Below are positions 28,933 to 37,497 of a DNA stretch of 64,000 nucleotides, piece after piece. This stretch comes from Cronobacter malonaticus LMG 23826 (GTDB lineage Bacteria > Pseudomonadota > Gammaproteobacteria > Enterobacterales > Enterobacteriaceae). The notes under the pieces are model-generated. The model ran no database searches. It worked only from the letters and a program-made list of their open reading frames with translations, and had not been told where the DNA came from. The stretch covers positions 62,001 through 126,000 of the forward strand of contig NZ_CP013940.1 of assembly GCF_001277215.2 (NCBI RefSeq). The letters are read 5' to 3'. Position numbers and translations under genes: made by a program. The first letter of the stretch is position 1, and each line of letters opens with the position of its first letter.

Positions 28933-28964
28933 AGCTTACACTCTGGAGTCGACTCCAGAGTCAA
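28933..28964 (-). promoter_or_regulatory. zntA promoter with ZntR operator
   Basis: On the minus strand, -35 TTGACT (complement of 28959-28964) and -10 TAAGCT (28933-28938) are separated by 20 bp, the elongated spacer typical of MerR-family activation. The spacer is a perfect 22-bp palindrome (28940-28961) with half-site ACTCTGGAGTC, the same as the E. coli zntA operator core. ZntR bound to zinc would untwist this spacer. Confidence 0.92.
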
Positions 28965-29003
28965 GAAGATTGTGGGCGGAATTTCACCGCCCGTCGTTAT
29001 CGT

Positions 29004-29630
29004 TTACAGGTACAGCGAGCGGACAATCATAAAGTGACCCGCAAAATAGCAGGCGGCGGCGATAGCGCTGTCCGCAGTAAAGCGCTTACGGTAGTGGCTG
29101 CCGAACCAGACAACCGCGTTCAGCAGCAGCAGTACCGCGCCGACAAAACCGGAGAAGCTGGTGTCGGTCGGGCGGAAGAAATAGAGCTCGCCCGCAAGCC
29201 ACACCATCACCAGCGTCATGCCGATATAGGTGCAGATCGGCCAGCGGAGATCGCCAAGGCGCGTCCAGATAGTCGCGATCAGCGCCGCGCCAATGACCAG
29301 TAGCGCCAGCGGCAGCGGCCAGAAAAAGGAGAGCGTCATCTGGCTCGCGAACCAGACGGTATAAAGCAGGTGCGACAGGAAAAACGCCCCGAAGGCGTAC
29401 AGCAACTGCTGACGCGGCAGCAGCGTTAACGCATCGCCCGCGAGCGTCGCCACCAGGCCTGCCAGCACCAGATAGCCTGTGGGGCTCGCGAGCGGCGCCT
29501 GCCAGCCGAGCAGCAGTAACAGCAGCAGCGTTAAGGGTTTAAAGATCCAGCGTTGCCAGGTGGCACCGCGGTAAGATGCATCGACATACAGCCAACCGGA
29601 TAAAAAGACAGCAATAAACGACCAAAGCAT
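29004..29630 (-). CDS. yhhN: YhhN family membrane protein (lysoplasmalogenase-like)
   Basis: A 208-residue inner membrane protein with about seven or eight helices, the same length as E. coli YhhN. Conserved blocks: [49 protein letters not shown] and [12 protein letters not shown]. The family includes eukaryotic TMEM86 lysoplasmalogenases; activity of the bacterial protein is not established here. It is divergent from yhhM. Next to zntA as in E. coli, 108 bp upstream of the zntA start. Confidence 0.92.
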   Translation of the reverse strand: MLWSFIAVFLSGWLYVDASYRGATWQRWIFKPLTLLLLLLLGWQAPLASPTGYLVLAGLVATLAGDALTLLPRQQLLYAFGAFFLSHLLYTVWFASQMTLSFFWPLPLALLVIGAALIATIWTRLGDLRWPICTYIGMTLVMVWLAGELYFFRPTDTSFSGFVGAVLLLLNAVVWFGSHYRKRFTADSAIAAACYFAGHFMIVRSLYL

Positions 29631-29770
29631 GATAAGTCCCTGATTCAGTTATTGTAACGTGCACAGGCAGCGCACGGCCCTTGATTTCAGTCTAGTGGTC
29701 AGACGGGCGGGATGACAACGCCTGGCGCTGCGGGGTATTCTTAAAAAGAGTTAAGCCGCCGGGATCTGTC

Positions 29771-30136
29771 ATGAGTAAGCCACCGCTTTTTTTCATTATT
29801 ATCATCGCGTTAATCGTCGCGGCCGCTTCATTTCGCTATGTGCAGCAGCGGCGCGAGAAAACAGAAAATGACGCGGCCCCGGTCACGCAGCAGAACGTAG
29901 TGGTGGTTAGCAAGCGGGAAAAACCCGTAAACGGGCGGCGTTCGCGGGAGCAACAGGTCGCGCCGCCTGCGCAAACCGTGCGGTATGAGGCGACGTTTCG
30001 CCCGCAGGAAGGCGGGGCGGAGATGCGGTTTCGGCTGGATGAGGCCCATTACCATCAGCTGACGGTGGGCGATGAGGGCCAGCTGGTGTATCAGGGGACG
30101 CGGTTTCTGGAGTTTGTTCCTGCGCCCGCGCGTTAA
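29771..30136 (+). CDS. yhhM: DUF2500 protein YhhM
   Basis: A 121-residue protein with one N-terminal membrane helix (residues 5-21), a basic linker with Gln/Arg (RREKTENDAAPVTQQ, GRRSREQQ), and a small beta domain (VRYEATFRPQEGG to FLEFVP). It matches E. coli YhhM, of unknown function. Its last codons (CCTGCGCCCGCGCGTTAA) are echoed in the 61-bp tandem repeat array that begins right after the stop, so the array may have arisen by copying the gene end. Confidence 0.9.
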   Translation: MSKPPLFFIIIIALIVAAASFRYVQQRREKTENDAAPVTQQNVVVVSKREKPVNGRRSREQQVAPPAQTVRYEATFRPQEGGAEMRFRLDEAHYHQLTVGDEGQLVYQGTRFLEFVPAPAR

Positions 30137-30380
30137 CCTGGCGTGGCGGGTGCGCGTTGCTTACCCGCCCTACAAAAATGGCCTGCCCGCACGTTAAGGC
30201 GGTATGCCGGGTGCGCGTTGCTTACCCGCCCTACAAAAATGGCCTGCCCGCACGTTAAGGCGGCATGGCGGGTGCGCGTCGCTTACCCGCCCTACAAAAA
30301 TGGCCTGCCCGCGCGTTAACATGGCGTGGCGGGTGCGCTTTGCTTACCCGCCTTACAAAAATAGCCTGCCTGCGCGTTAA
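30120..30380. repeat. Tandem array of a 61-bp unit carrying the palindromic repeat (four copies)
   Basis: Four head-to-tail copies of about 61 bp. Each unit reads CCTGCCCGCACGTTAAGGCGG, then the palindrome (GGCGGGTGCGCGTTGCTTACCCGCC) and CTACAAAAATGG. The first copy begins inside the last codons of yhhM, and the last copy supplies the stop codon of the convergent yhhL (TTA at 30377-30379). The copies differ at few positions, suggesting recent expansion. There are no unique spacers. Confidence 0.88.
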
Positions 30381-30646
30381 CGCGGCTTCTTCTGGTTTTT
30401 CTGCCAGGCGATCAGTTCAAATACGCCGAAGATAAAAATACGCGCCTGCTGGAAACGGCTTAACGGCGGGGCGTCTTTCGGCTGCGTGGCGCGCAGCAGC
30501 GATAATTGCAGAATATGCATGATTATCATGAAAAATAGCGCCACGTTAACGAAAATATTCAGCGGGCGCGGGAAGGGCTGAATCAGATTCAGCAGCAGAA
30601 AGCCCCACACGCCCAGCATCAGCAGGCGTCCCAGATTAATCAGCAT
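30377..30646 (-). CDS. yhhL: DUF1145 inner membrane protein YhhL
   Basis: An 89-residue protein with two or three short membrane helices (about residues 5-22, 28-50, 65-80) and a basic tail (WQKNQKKPR). It matches E. coli YhhL: NLIQPFPRPLNIFVNVALFFMI. Function unknown. The ATG at 30646 has AAGGAG upstream and lies inside the 3' end of rsmD (11-bp overlap), so it is translated from the rsmD message. Its stop codon comes from the last unit of the tandem repeat array. Confidence 0.88.
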   Translation of the reverse strand: MLINLGRLLMLGVWGFLLLNLIQPFPRPLNIFVNVALFFMIIMHILQLSLLRATQPKDAPPLSRFQQARIFIFGVFELIAWQKNQKKPR

Positions 30647-31232
30647 TTTGCTCTCCTTGTGATTCGCGCAGATAAAGCCGGTACGCCACCTGGCCCGCCA
30701 CTTTCTCGCGGTGTAGTTGCCAGCTTGCAGGCACCGGCGGCAGGCCGTTTTCCACTTCGCTTTCAACGTAAATCAGCGCCTGCGGCGCCAGCCAGCCGCG
30801 CGTCTCCAGCAGATTCAGCGTCTCTTCCAGCAGTCCTTTACGAAACGGCGGATCGACAAACACGATGTCGTGCGGCTCGCCGTGCTGGCTCAGAAAATTG
30901 AGTGTGTTAGTGTTCACTACCTTTGCCGCGCTGGATTTGAGCGTAGCAAGGTTTTTCTGAAGCTGCTGCGCGACGCCGCGTTCCATCTCCAGAAGCGTGG
31001 CGTCGGCGGCGTAGCGGGAGAGCGCCTCCAGGCCCAGCGCGCCGCTGCCGGCGAAGCAATCCAGGCAGCGCGCGCCGACCAGATAGGGCGCCAGCCAGTT
31101 AAATAAGGTTTCGCGCACGCGGTCGGTGGTGGGGCGCAGGCCGGGGCTGTCAGGCACCGGCAGCTTTCTGCCGCGCCACTGTCCGCCAATAATGCGGATC
31201 TGGCCGCTACCCGAGGAGGTTGGTTTCTTCAT
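30636..31232 (-). CDS. rsmD: 16S rRNA (guanine-966 N2)-methyltransferase RsmD
   Basis: Methylates G966 of 16S rRNA using SAM. 198 residues from the ATG at 31232; the frame is open three codons upstream to a GTG but MKKP matches the E. coli start. SAM motif DCFAGSGALGLEALSR, catalytic FVDPPF, and the N-terminal IIGGQWRGRKLPVPDSPGLRPT are as in E. coli. It is divergent from ftsY, as in E. coli, and overlaps yhhL downstream. Confidence 0.95.
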   Translation of the reverse strand: MKKPTSSGSGQIRIIGGQWRGRKLPVPDSPGLRPTTDRVRETLFNWLAPYLVGARCLDCFAGSGALGLEALSRYAADATLLEMERGVAQQLQKNLATLKSSAAKVVNTNTLNFLSQHGEPHDIVFVDPPFRKGLLEETLNLLETRGWLAPQALIYVESEVENGLPPVPASWQLHREKVAGQVAYRLYLRESQGEQNAD

Positions 31233-31421
31233 TATGCTCACACGCTTTTCTGTTCAGGCTGCTATTCTAGCGGCGCAAACGGGCGGGCGAAACCTCCGCG
31301 CGGCGGTATGCCGCCCCGGCGGGAAAGTGGTAGACTCACTTATTCATTCGCAATTTTTTCAGTACCCTGAGCCAGACGACGGGACTGCGCCATGTATTAA
31401 CCGCGAGGAGTGCATTCGCCA

Positions 31422-32999
31422 ATGGCAAAAGAGAAGAAACGTGGCTTTTTTTCCTGGCTGGGTTTTGGCCAGAAAGAGCAGGCAGAAACTGAAGCCGAAC
31501 AACAAGAACAACAAGCAACAGAACAACCCGCGGCGACAGAAGCGCGCGTAGAGCCTGACTCGCAGACGCAAACGGCCGCGCAGGAGACTACGCACTCCCT
31601 AGCCGAGTCTGAAAAATTCGCCGATGACGTGGTGGCCGTCAGCGAAAGCGTGGTGCATGAAGAAAAAGAGGCCGCGCAGCCGGAAACCATTGAGACGCCG
31701 GTTCAGCCAGAACCCGAGCCGGAAGCCGTAAAACCAACGGCTGCACAAGCTGAAGAGTGGCTGCCGGAGCAGGAAGAAAACCGCGCGCCGGTAGCGCTTG
31801 CGCCTGAATTTGTCGCTGAGCCACAGCCAGAAGCGGCCCCGGACACAATCGTCGAAGAAGACGTTATTGAAGAAACAGCGGCTATTGAAGAGCCGGTGGT
31901 TGAAGAAGCAGCCGTTGAGCCTGCGGTGGAAGCGCCGCACGATGAAGACGAGACCGCTCAGGACGCGCCGATTAGCGAAGAAGAGCTGATTGCGCTGGCG
32001 GCTGACCCGGAAGCGGCGCTGGAAGCCGAGCCGGAAGAGGAAGAAACCGCGCCGGTCGCGGAGCAGGAAAAACCCACCAAAGAGGGTTTCTTCGCACGCC
32101 TTAAACGCAGTCTGCTGAAAACCAAAGAAAATCTCGGTTCCGGATTTATCAGTCTGTTTCGCGGCAAAAAAATCGACGACGATCTGTTCGAGGAGCTCGA
32201 AGAGCAGTTGCTGATTGCCGATGTGGGTGTGGACACCACGCGTAAAATCATCGCCAACCTCACCGAAGGCGCGAGCCGCAAGCAGTTGCGCGATGCCGAG
32301 GCGCTCTATGGCCTGCTGAAAGAAGAGATGGGCGAGATCCTGGCGAAAGTGGACGAGCCGCTGAATGTCGAAGGCAAAACGCCGTTTGTTATCCTGATGG
32401 TCGGCGTCAACGGCGTGGGTAAAACCACCACCATCGGTAAACTGGCGCGTCAGTTCGAACAGCAGGGCAAATCGGTGATGCTGGCAGCAGGCGATACCTT
32501 CCGCGCCGCCGCGGTGGAGCAGCTCCAGGTCTGGGGCCAGCGCAATAACATTCCGGTTATCGCGCAGCACACCGGCGCGGATTCCGCCTCCGTGATTTTC
32601 GACGCCATCCAGGCGGCGAAAGCGCGCGGCGTGGACGTGCTGATTGCCGATACCGCCGGGCGTTTGCAGAATAAATCGCACCTGATGGAAGAGCTGAAAA
32701 AAATCGTCCGCGTGATGAAAAAGCTCGACGAGAACGCGCCGCACGAAGTGATGCTGACTATCGACGCCAGCACCGGGCAGAACGCCGTAAGCCAGGCGAA
32801 GCTGTTCCACGAGGCGGTAGGGCTGACCGGGATTACGCTCACCAAGCTTGACGGCACCGCCAAAGGCGGCGTGATCTTCTCGGTGGCCGATCAGTTTGGT
32901 ATTCCAATTCGCTACATTGGTGTGGGCGAACGTATTGAAGATTTGCGTCCGTTTAACGCGGGCGACTTTATTGAGGCACTTTTTGCCCGAGAGGATTAA
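31422..32999 (+). CDS. ftsY: Signal recognition particle receptor FtsY
   Basis: GTPase that docks the SRP-ribosome complex at the membrane for cotranslational insertion. 525 residues. The N-terminal MAKEKKRGFFSWLGFG is a membrane-binding helix. Residues about 20-215 form an acidic, Glu/Ala/Pro-rich A domain, the part most different from E. coli. The NG domain follows: GVNGVGKTTTIGK (P-loop), DTFRAAA, DTAGR, TKLDG. The ATG at 31422 is used; GAGGAG lies 11 bases upstream, and a GTG four codons earlier is too close to it. ftsE starts 2 bp after the stop. Confidence 0.97.
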   Translation: MAKEKKRGFFSWLGFGQKEQAETEAEQQEQQATEQPAATEARVEPDSQTQTAAQETTHSLAESEKFADDVVAVSESVVHEEKEAAQPETIETPVQPEPEPEAVKPTAAQAEEWLPEQEENRAPVALAPEFVAEPQPEAAPDTIVEEDVIEETAAIEEPVVEEAAVEPAVEAPHDEDETAQDAPISEEELIALAADPEAALEAEPEEEETAPVAEQEKPTKEGFFARLKRSLLKTKENLGSGFISLFRGKKIDDDLFEELEEQLLIADVGVDTTRKIIANLTEGASRKQLRDAEALYGLLKEEMGEILAKVDEPLNVEGKTPFVILMVGVNGVGKTTTIGKLARQFEQQGKSVMLAAGDTFRAAAVEQLQVWGQRNNIPVIAQHTGADSASVIFDAIQAAKARGVDVLIADTAGRLQNKSHLMEELKKIVRVMKKLDENAPHEVMLTIDASTGQNAVSQAKLFHEAVGLTGITLTKLDGTAKGGVIFSVADQFGIPIRYIGVGERIEDLRPFNAGDFIEALFARED

Positions 33000-33001
33000 C
33001 C

Positions 33002-33670
33002 ATGATTCGCTTTGAACATGTCAGCAAAGCCTATCTCGGTGGGAGACAAGCGCTGCAGGGGGTGACGTTCCACCTGCGGCCTGGCGAGATGTCATTTCTT
33101 ACCGGCCACTCCGGCGCCGGTAAGAGTACGCTGCTGAAGCTGATTTGCGGTATCGAACGGCCGAGCGCCGGGAAAATCTGGTTTGGCGGCCATGAAATAA
33201 GCCGCCTGAAAAACCGTGAAGTGCCGTTTCTGCGTCGTCAGATCGGCATGATTTTCCAGGATCACCATCTGCTGATGGACAGAACGGTCTACGATAATGT
33301 GGCGATCCCGCTGATTATCGCGGGTGCCAGCGGCGAAGATATTCGCCGTCGCGTATCGGCGGCGCTGGATAAGGTCGGTCTGCTGGACAAAGCGAAAAAC
33401 TTCCCGATTCAGCTTTCCGGTGGTGAACAGCAGCGCGTGGGTATCGCCCGCGCCGTGGTGAATAAACCTGCTGTGCTGTTGGCGGATGAACCGACGGGCA
33501 ACCTGGATGACGCCCTCTCGGAAGGCATTCTGCGTCTTTTCGAAGAATTTAACCGCGTCGGGGTGACGGTATTAATGGCGACGCATGACACCGGGCTTAT
33601 CTCACGGCGCAGCTACCCGGTGCTCACCCTGAGCGAAGGGCATTTGCATGGAGGCCGTGTTGGTGAATAA
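33002..33670 (+). CDS. ftsE: Cell division ATP-binding protein FtsE
   Basis: A 222-residue ABC ATPase. With FtsX it forms a membrane complex at the division ring that regulates the amidase activator EnvC and so septal peptidoglycan splitting. Walker [11 protein letters not shown]-loop IFQDHHLL, signature [14 protein letters not shown], Walker [13 protein letters not shown] and switch His in MATHDTG are all present. It lies in the ftsYEX operon, overlapping ftsX by 8 bp. Confidence 0.97.
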   Translation: MIRFEHVSKAYLGGRQALQGVTFHLRPGEMSFLTGHSGAGKSTLLKLICGIERPSAGKIWFGGHEISRLKNREVPFLRRQIGMIFQDHHLLMDRTVYDNVAIPLIIAGASGEDIRRRVSAALDKVGLLDKAKNFPIQLSGGEQQRVGIARAVVNKPAVLLADEPTGNLDDALSEGILRLFEEFNRVGVTVLMATHDTGLISRRSYPVLTLSEGHLHGGRVGE

Positions 33671-34718
33671 ACGTGACGCGCTGAATGAAATCCGGCGCTT
33701 TAGCAACAAACTGGATAATTTCCGTAAACAGCGTTCTTCCGGTGAAACAGGACGGCCTGTGCAGAAGCGAAATAAAGGCTCCAACACCAAAGGCAAATCG
33801 CGTCGGGGCGGCATCAATGAACAGGTGCGTTACGCCTGGCAGGGCGCGCTTGCCGATCTGAAAAGCAAACCGCTCGCCACGTTTTTAACGGTGATGGTGA
33901 TTGCCATTTCGCTGACGCTGCCAAGCGTCTGCTACATGGTTTATAAGAACGTCAGCGAGGCCGCGACGCAGTATTACCCGTCGCCGCAGATCACGGTCTA
34001 TCTCGACAAGACGCTGGATGACAGCGCCGCGCAGCAGGTGGTGGGGCAGCTTCAGGCCGAGCCGGGCGTGGCGAAGGTGAATTACCTCTCGCGCGACGAG
34101 GCGCTTGGCGAATTCCGTAACTGGTCGGGCTTTGGCGGCGCGCTGGATATGCTGGAAGAAAACCCGCTGCCGGCGGTGGTAGTGGTCGAGCCGAAGCTCG
34201 ATTTCCAGAGCAGCGAAGCGCTCAACACGCTGCGCGACCGCGTGGCGAAGCTTCAGGGCGTTGACGAAGTGCGCATGGACGACAGCTGGTTCGCGCGTCT
34301 GTCGGCGCTCACCGGGCTGGTCGGGCGCGTCGCGGCGATGATTGGCGTGCTGATGGTGGCAGCCGTATTCCTGGTTATCGGCAACAGCGTGCGCCTGAGC
34401 ATTTTCGCGCGCCGCGACACCATCAACGTGCAGAAACTCATTGGCGCGACGGATGGTTTTATCCTGCGTCCATTCCTGTACGGCGGCGCGTTGCTCGGGT
34501 TTACCGGCGCATTACTTTCACTGATTCTGTCAGAAATTCTGGTGATGCGGCTATCCGCCGCGGTGACGGATGTGGCGAAAGTTTTCGGCACCACCTTTGA
34601 AATCAGCGGGTTATCCTTCGATGAGTGTCTGTTGCTGCTGCTGGTCTGTTCGATGATCGGCTGGGCGGCCGCCTGGCTTGCCACCGTGCAACATTTACGT
34701 CACTTTACCCCCGAGTAA
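33663..34718 (+). CDS. ftsX: Cell division membrane protein FtsX
   Basis: A 351-residue inner membrane protein with four helices: a cytoplasmic N-terminus, helix 1 (about 70-92), a periplasmic domain that binds EnvC (about 95-220), and three C-terminal helices. Strong match to E. coli FtsX ([23 protein letters not shown] stretch; [20 protein letters not shown]). The GTG at 33663 with GGAGG eight bases upstream aligns with the E. coli start; an ATG at 33648 would add five residues. The N-terminal 45 residues are the least conserved. Confidence 0.95.
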   Translation: MNKRDALNEIRRFSNKLDNFRKQRSSGETGRPVQKRNKGSNTKGKSRRGGINEQVRYAWQGALADLKSKPLATFLTVMVIAISLTLPSVCYMVYKNVSEAATQYYPSPQITVYLDKTLDDSAAQQVVGQLQAEPGVAKVNYLSRDEALGEFRNWSGFGGALDMLEENPLPAVVVVEPKLDFQSSEALNTLRDRVAKLQGVDEVRMDDSWFARLSALTGLVGRVAAMIGVLMVAAVFLVIGNSVRLSIFARRDTINVQKLIGATDGFILRPFLYGGALLGFTGALLSLILSEILVMRLSAAVTDVAKVFGTTFEISGLSFDECLLLLLVCSMIGWAAAWLATVQHLRHFTPE

Positions 34719-34727
34719 AAAATATTT

Positions 34728-34979
34728 GTTATAATCATCCCCTGCTACGAGTTCCCGTCAGCAGGGGATGCGTACCGTGAACTTCTGCTTCTCCTGCCCA
34801 CGCTTTTTCATAGCAATGTCACATTTTGTGCGTAATTTATTCACAAGCCTTACGTGAACTTGTGGATAAATTCACGGTCTGATAAAAGAGTGGCTGATAT
34901 TCTCGTTGCTCAAACATGCTGGCCCGTTTGTTGCCTGATGGGGACGAACGCCAGTCCGATGTCGATTGAGAGGATTTGA
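34728..34979 (+). promoter_or_regulatory. rpoH promoter region: sigma-E promoter and DnaA boxes
   Basis: A sigma-E promoter is plain: GAACTT (34856-34861), 16-bp spacer, TCTGA (34878-34882), identical in layout to E. coli rpoH P3. A DnaA-box sequence TGTGGATAA (34861-34869) overlaps it, and a second TTATTCACA (34838-34846) lies just upstream. DnaA is known to repress rpoH in E. coli. A TATAAT at about 34729-34734 likely belongs to an upstream vegetative promoter (P1-like). Confidence 0.85.
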
Positions 34980-35837
34980 ATGACCAAAGAAATGCAAACT
35001 TTAGCTTTAGCCCCGGTCGGTAACCTGGATTCCTATATCCGGGCGGCCAACGCCTGGCCGATGTTGTCGGCAGACGAAGAGCGGGCACTGGCTGAAAAGC
35101 TGCATTACCAGGGCGATCTGGAAGCAGCGAAAAAGCTGATCCTGTCTCACCTGCGTTTTGTTGTTCATATCGCTCGTAACTACGCGGGCTATGGCCTGCC
35201 GCAGGCGGACCTGATCCAGGAAGGCAATATTGGCCTGATGAAAGCGGTACGTCGCTTCAACCCGGAAGTGGGCGTGCGTCTGGTTTCCTTCGCCGTGCAC
35301 TGGATCAAAGCTGAAATTCACGAATATGTGCTGCGTAACTGGCGCATCGTGAAAGTCGCCACCACCAAAGCGCAGCGTAAGCTGTTCTTTAACCTGCGTA
35401 AAACCAAGCAGCGTCTGGGCTGGTTTAACCAGGATGAAGTGGAAATGGTGGCCCGCGAGCTGGGCGTTTCCAGCAAAGACGTGCGTGAAATGGAATCGCG
35501 TATGGCCGCGCAGGACATGACCTTTGACATGTCCCCGGACGACGACGCGGGTGACAGCCAGCCGATGGCTCCGGTGCTGTTCCTTCAGGATAAGTCTTCT
35601 AACTTTGCCGACGGCATTGAGGATGACAACTGGGAAGAACACGCCGCCGACAAACTGACCGATGCCATGCAGGGTCTCGACGAGCGCAGCCAGCAGATCA
35701 TTCGCGCGCGCTGGCTGGACGAAGACAATAAAAGCACGTTGCAGGAACTGGCTAACCGCTACGGCGTCTCTGCCGAACGCGTGCGTCAGCTTGAAAAAAA
35801 CGCGATGAAAAAGCTGCGTGCCGCGATAGAAGCGTAA
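34980..35837 (+). CDS. rpoH: RNA polymerase heat-shock sigma factor RpoH (sigma-32)
   Basis: A 285-residue group 3 sigma factor. Region 2 ([35 protein letters not shown]), the RpoH box [14 protein letters not shown], and region 4 ([29 protein letters not shown]) are intact. It directs transcription of heat-shock genes, including prlC in this window. Translation in E. coli is controlled by an mRNA thermosensor in the first 200 bases; the start region here (TTTGAATGACC) is very similar, so the same control is likely. Confidence 0.98.
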   Translation: MTKEMQTLALAPVGNLDSYIRAANAWPMLSADEERALAEKLHYQGDLEAAKKLILSHLRFVVHIARNYAGYGLPQADLIQEGNIGLMKAVRRFNPEVGVRLVSFAVHWIKAEIHEYVLRNWRIVKVATTKAQRKLFFNLRKTKQRLGWFNQDEVEMVARELGVSSKDVREMESRMAAQDMTFDMSPDDDAGDSQPMAPVLFLQDKSSNFADGIEDDNWEEHAADKLTDAMQGLDERSQQIIRARWLDEDNKSTLQELANRYGVSAERVRQLEKNAMKKLRAAIEA

Positions 35838-35856
35838 GCCGCGTCAGCTTGATGAC

Positions 35857-35887
35857 ACACCCCGCCTTAAGCGGGGTGTTTTGTTTT
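35857..35887. terminator. Terminator after rpoH, shared with the MocR gene
   Basis: A 9-bp perfect stem ACACCCCGC/GCGGGGTGT with a 5-nt loop followed by TTTGTTTT. The converging MocR-type gene ends inside the T-run. Confidence 0.9.
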
Positions 35888-37379
35888 ATGCGCGGCGTAA
35901 AAGCGCCGGATAAGCTGCTTCAATACATGCCAGCAGCGCTTTAAACGCGCCCTCCATTTTCTCCTCCGCCACGCAGGCGAATCCCATCAGCAGGCCGCGA
36001 CGCCGGTTTTCCGTCAGGTAATAGCGCGACAGCGGGCGCACCAGAATATCGCGCGCGTTGGCAAGACGGGCTATCTCCACATCGTCCGCGTCGTCCGGCA
36101 GATTCAGCACCAGATGCAGCCCGGCGTTATCGCTGAAATCCGACAGCGCCTCCGGTCCCAGATAGCGCGTAATCAGCGTCGTCAGACACGCCCTGCGGCG
36201 GCCATACAGCAGCCGCATCCGCCGGATATGGGCGCTGTAATGCCCGGCCTCGATAAACTCTGCCAGCGCCGCCTGGATAATCGAATGGCCGCCGCGATAA
36301 AGCTCGGCATGCGCGGTTTTCATCTCGTACGCCAGCGCGCGAGGCAGCACCACATAGCCGATACGCAGGCCCGGATAGAGCGTTTTGCTGAAGGTGCCGA
36401 TGTAGATCACCGGCGGGTCTGCCACCAGCCCCTGCAACGCTGGTATAGGCTGGCCGGAAAAGCGAAATTCGCTGTCGTAGTCGTCTTCCACGATCCAGCT
36501 GCCGGTCTGGCGCGCCAGCGTCAACAGGCGCTGACGGCGCTCAAGGCTCATGACCGCGCCCAGCGGGTACTGATGCGACGGCGTGACGAAAATCAGCCGC
36601 GGCGGCGTCCCGGCGCTCTCCGGCGGCACCATGCCCGCGCGGTCAACCATCACCGGCGTAATGTTTACTTCATTCATCTGCAACACATGGCGGATGCCCC
36701 AGTACGAAGGCTCTTCCACCCACGCGGTATCACCACGATCGCACAGCATGCGCGCCACCAGGTCGATAGCCTGATGAATGCCTTCGGTGATCAACACCTG
36801 ATCCGCCGAGCAGTGAACCGATCGCGATACCCGCAGGTAATCCACCAGCGCGCGCTGTAGCTCCGGCGTGCCGCCCTGACAGCTGTAGGTGAGGCGCTGC
36901 GGGCTGGGGCGGCGACTGATCCGCGCCTGAATTTTGCTGAAAAGCTGATGCGGAAAGGCATGCACGTCCGGCACGCCGGGGATAAACGCACCCCACTGTT
37001 TCGGGCTGGCGCTGACCTGCCCGAGCAGCGTTTTTCCGCGCGAGGAGAAGCCCGCATGCGCAACGCGATCGTGCTGCCCCTGGGCCACCGGTGGCGCAGA
37101 TAACAGGCTGTCCGGCAGCATGCCGGCGACGAACGTGCCGCTTCCGGCGCGAGAGGTCACATATCCTTCTGCCAGTAATTGTTCATACACTGTTAACACT
37201 GTGTTGCGAGAAAGGCCGAGCTGCTGGGCGAGATCCCGCGAGGCGGGCAGACGGCTTTGCGCAGGCAGGCTGCCGTCAAGAATAGTCAGGCGCAGCGCGT
37301 TATAAAGCCGCTTATGCAGGCGTTCGTCGCGCTGTTCGCCGAGGCGAAGCAATAAGAGATCGGACACTAAAGAATGCAA
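35886..37379 (-). CDS. MocR/GabR-type transcriptional regulator
   Basis: A 497-residue two-domain regulator: an N-terminal GntR-type winged helix (RLHKRLYNALRLTILDGSLPAQSRLPASRDLA...TVLTVYEQLLAEGYV), then a PLP-binding aminotransferase-like domain with the Schiff-base Lys in GTFSKTLYPGLRIGYV. MocR proteins such as GabR and PdxR sense PLP adducts. The start is probably the TTG at 37379: GAGGG lies six bases before it, while the in-frame GTG four codons later has none. It is divergent from the PuuE-like GABA aminotransferase, which is its likely target, as GabR controls gabTD in Bacillus. Absent here in E. coli. Confidence 0.85.
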   Translation of the reverse strand: MHSLVSDLLLLRLGEQRDERLHKRLYNALRLTILDGSLPAQSRLPASRDLAQQLGLSRNTVLTVYEQLLAEGYVTSRAGSGTFVAGMLPDSLLSAPPVAQGQHDRVAHAGFSSRGKTLLGQVSASPKQWGAFIPGVPDVHAFPHQLFSKIQARISRRPSPQRLTYSCQGGTPELQRALVDYLRVSRSVHCSADQVLITEGIHQAIDLVARMLCDRGDTAWVEEPSYWGIRHVLQMNEVNITPVMVDRAGMVPPESAGTPPRLIFVTPSHQYPLGAVMSLERRQRLLTLARQTGSWIVEDDYDSEFRFSGQPIPALQGLVADPPVIYIGTFSKTLYPGLRIGYVVLPRALAYEMKTAHAELYRGGHSIIQAALAEFIEAGHYSAHIRRMRLLYGRRRACLTTLITRYLGPEALSDFSDNAGLHLVLNLPDDADDVEIARLANARDILVRPLSRYYLTENRRRGLLMGFACVAEEKMEGAFKALLACIEAAYPALLRRA

Positions 37380-37497
37380 TTGGATCCCTCATTTATTCGA
37401 AACTGGTACTCGATTATAGGGCCATAGCCTGGGTAAATAAACGTCACTGTTTCAGGTTTGTTGCTAAAAAGTGACGTTTATCAGCAGGAGAATGCGG

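Noticed and set aside
30120..30380. CRISPR-like array
   Set aside because: The 61-bp units abut with no unique spacers, and no cas genes are near. The same holds for the 87-bp and 92-bp arrays.
31599..32810. 403-codon open frame antisense to ftsY
   Set aside because: It lies entirely opposite ftsY, and its Phe/Leu/Arg-rich product mirrors the Glu/Ala/Lys codons of the real gene. No ribosome site or similarity.
37379..37400. ATG at about 37392 (minus) as start of the MocR gene
   Set aside because: It is out of frame with the protein; the TTG at 37379 behind GAGGG is in frame.
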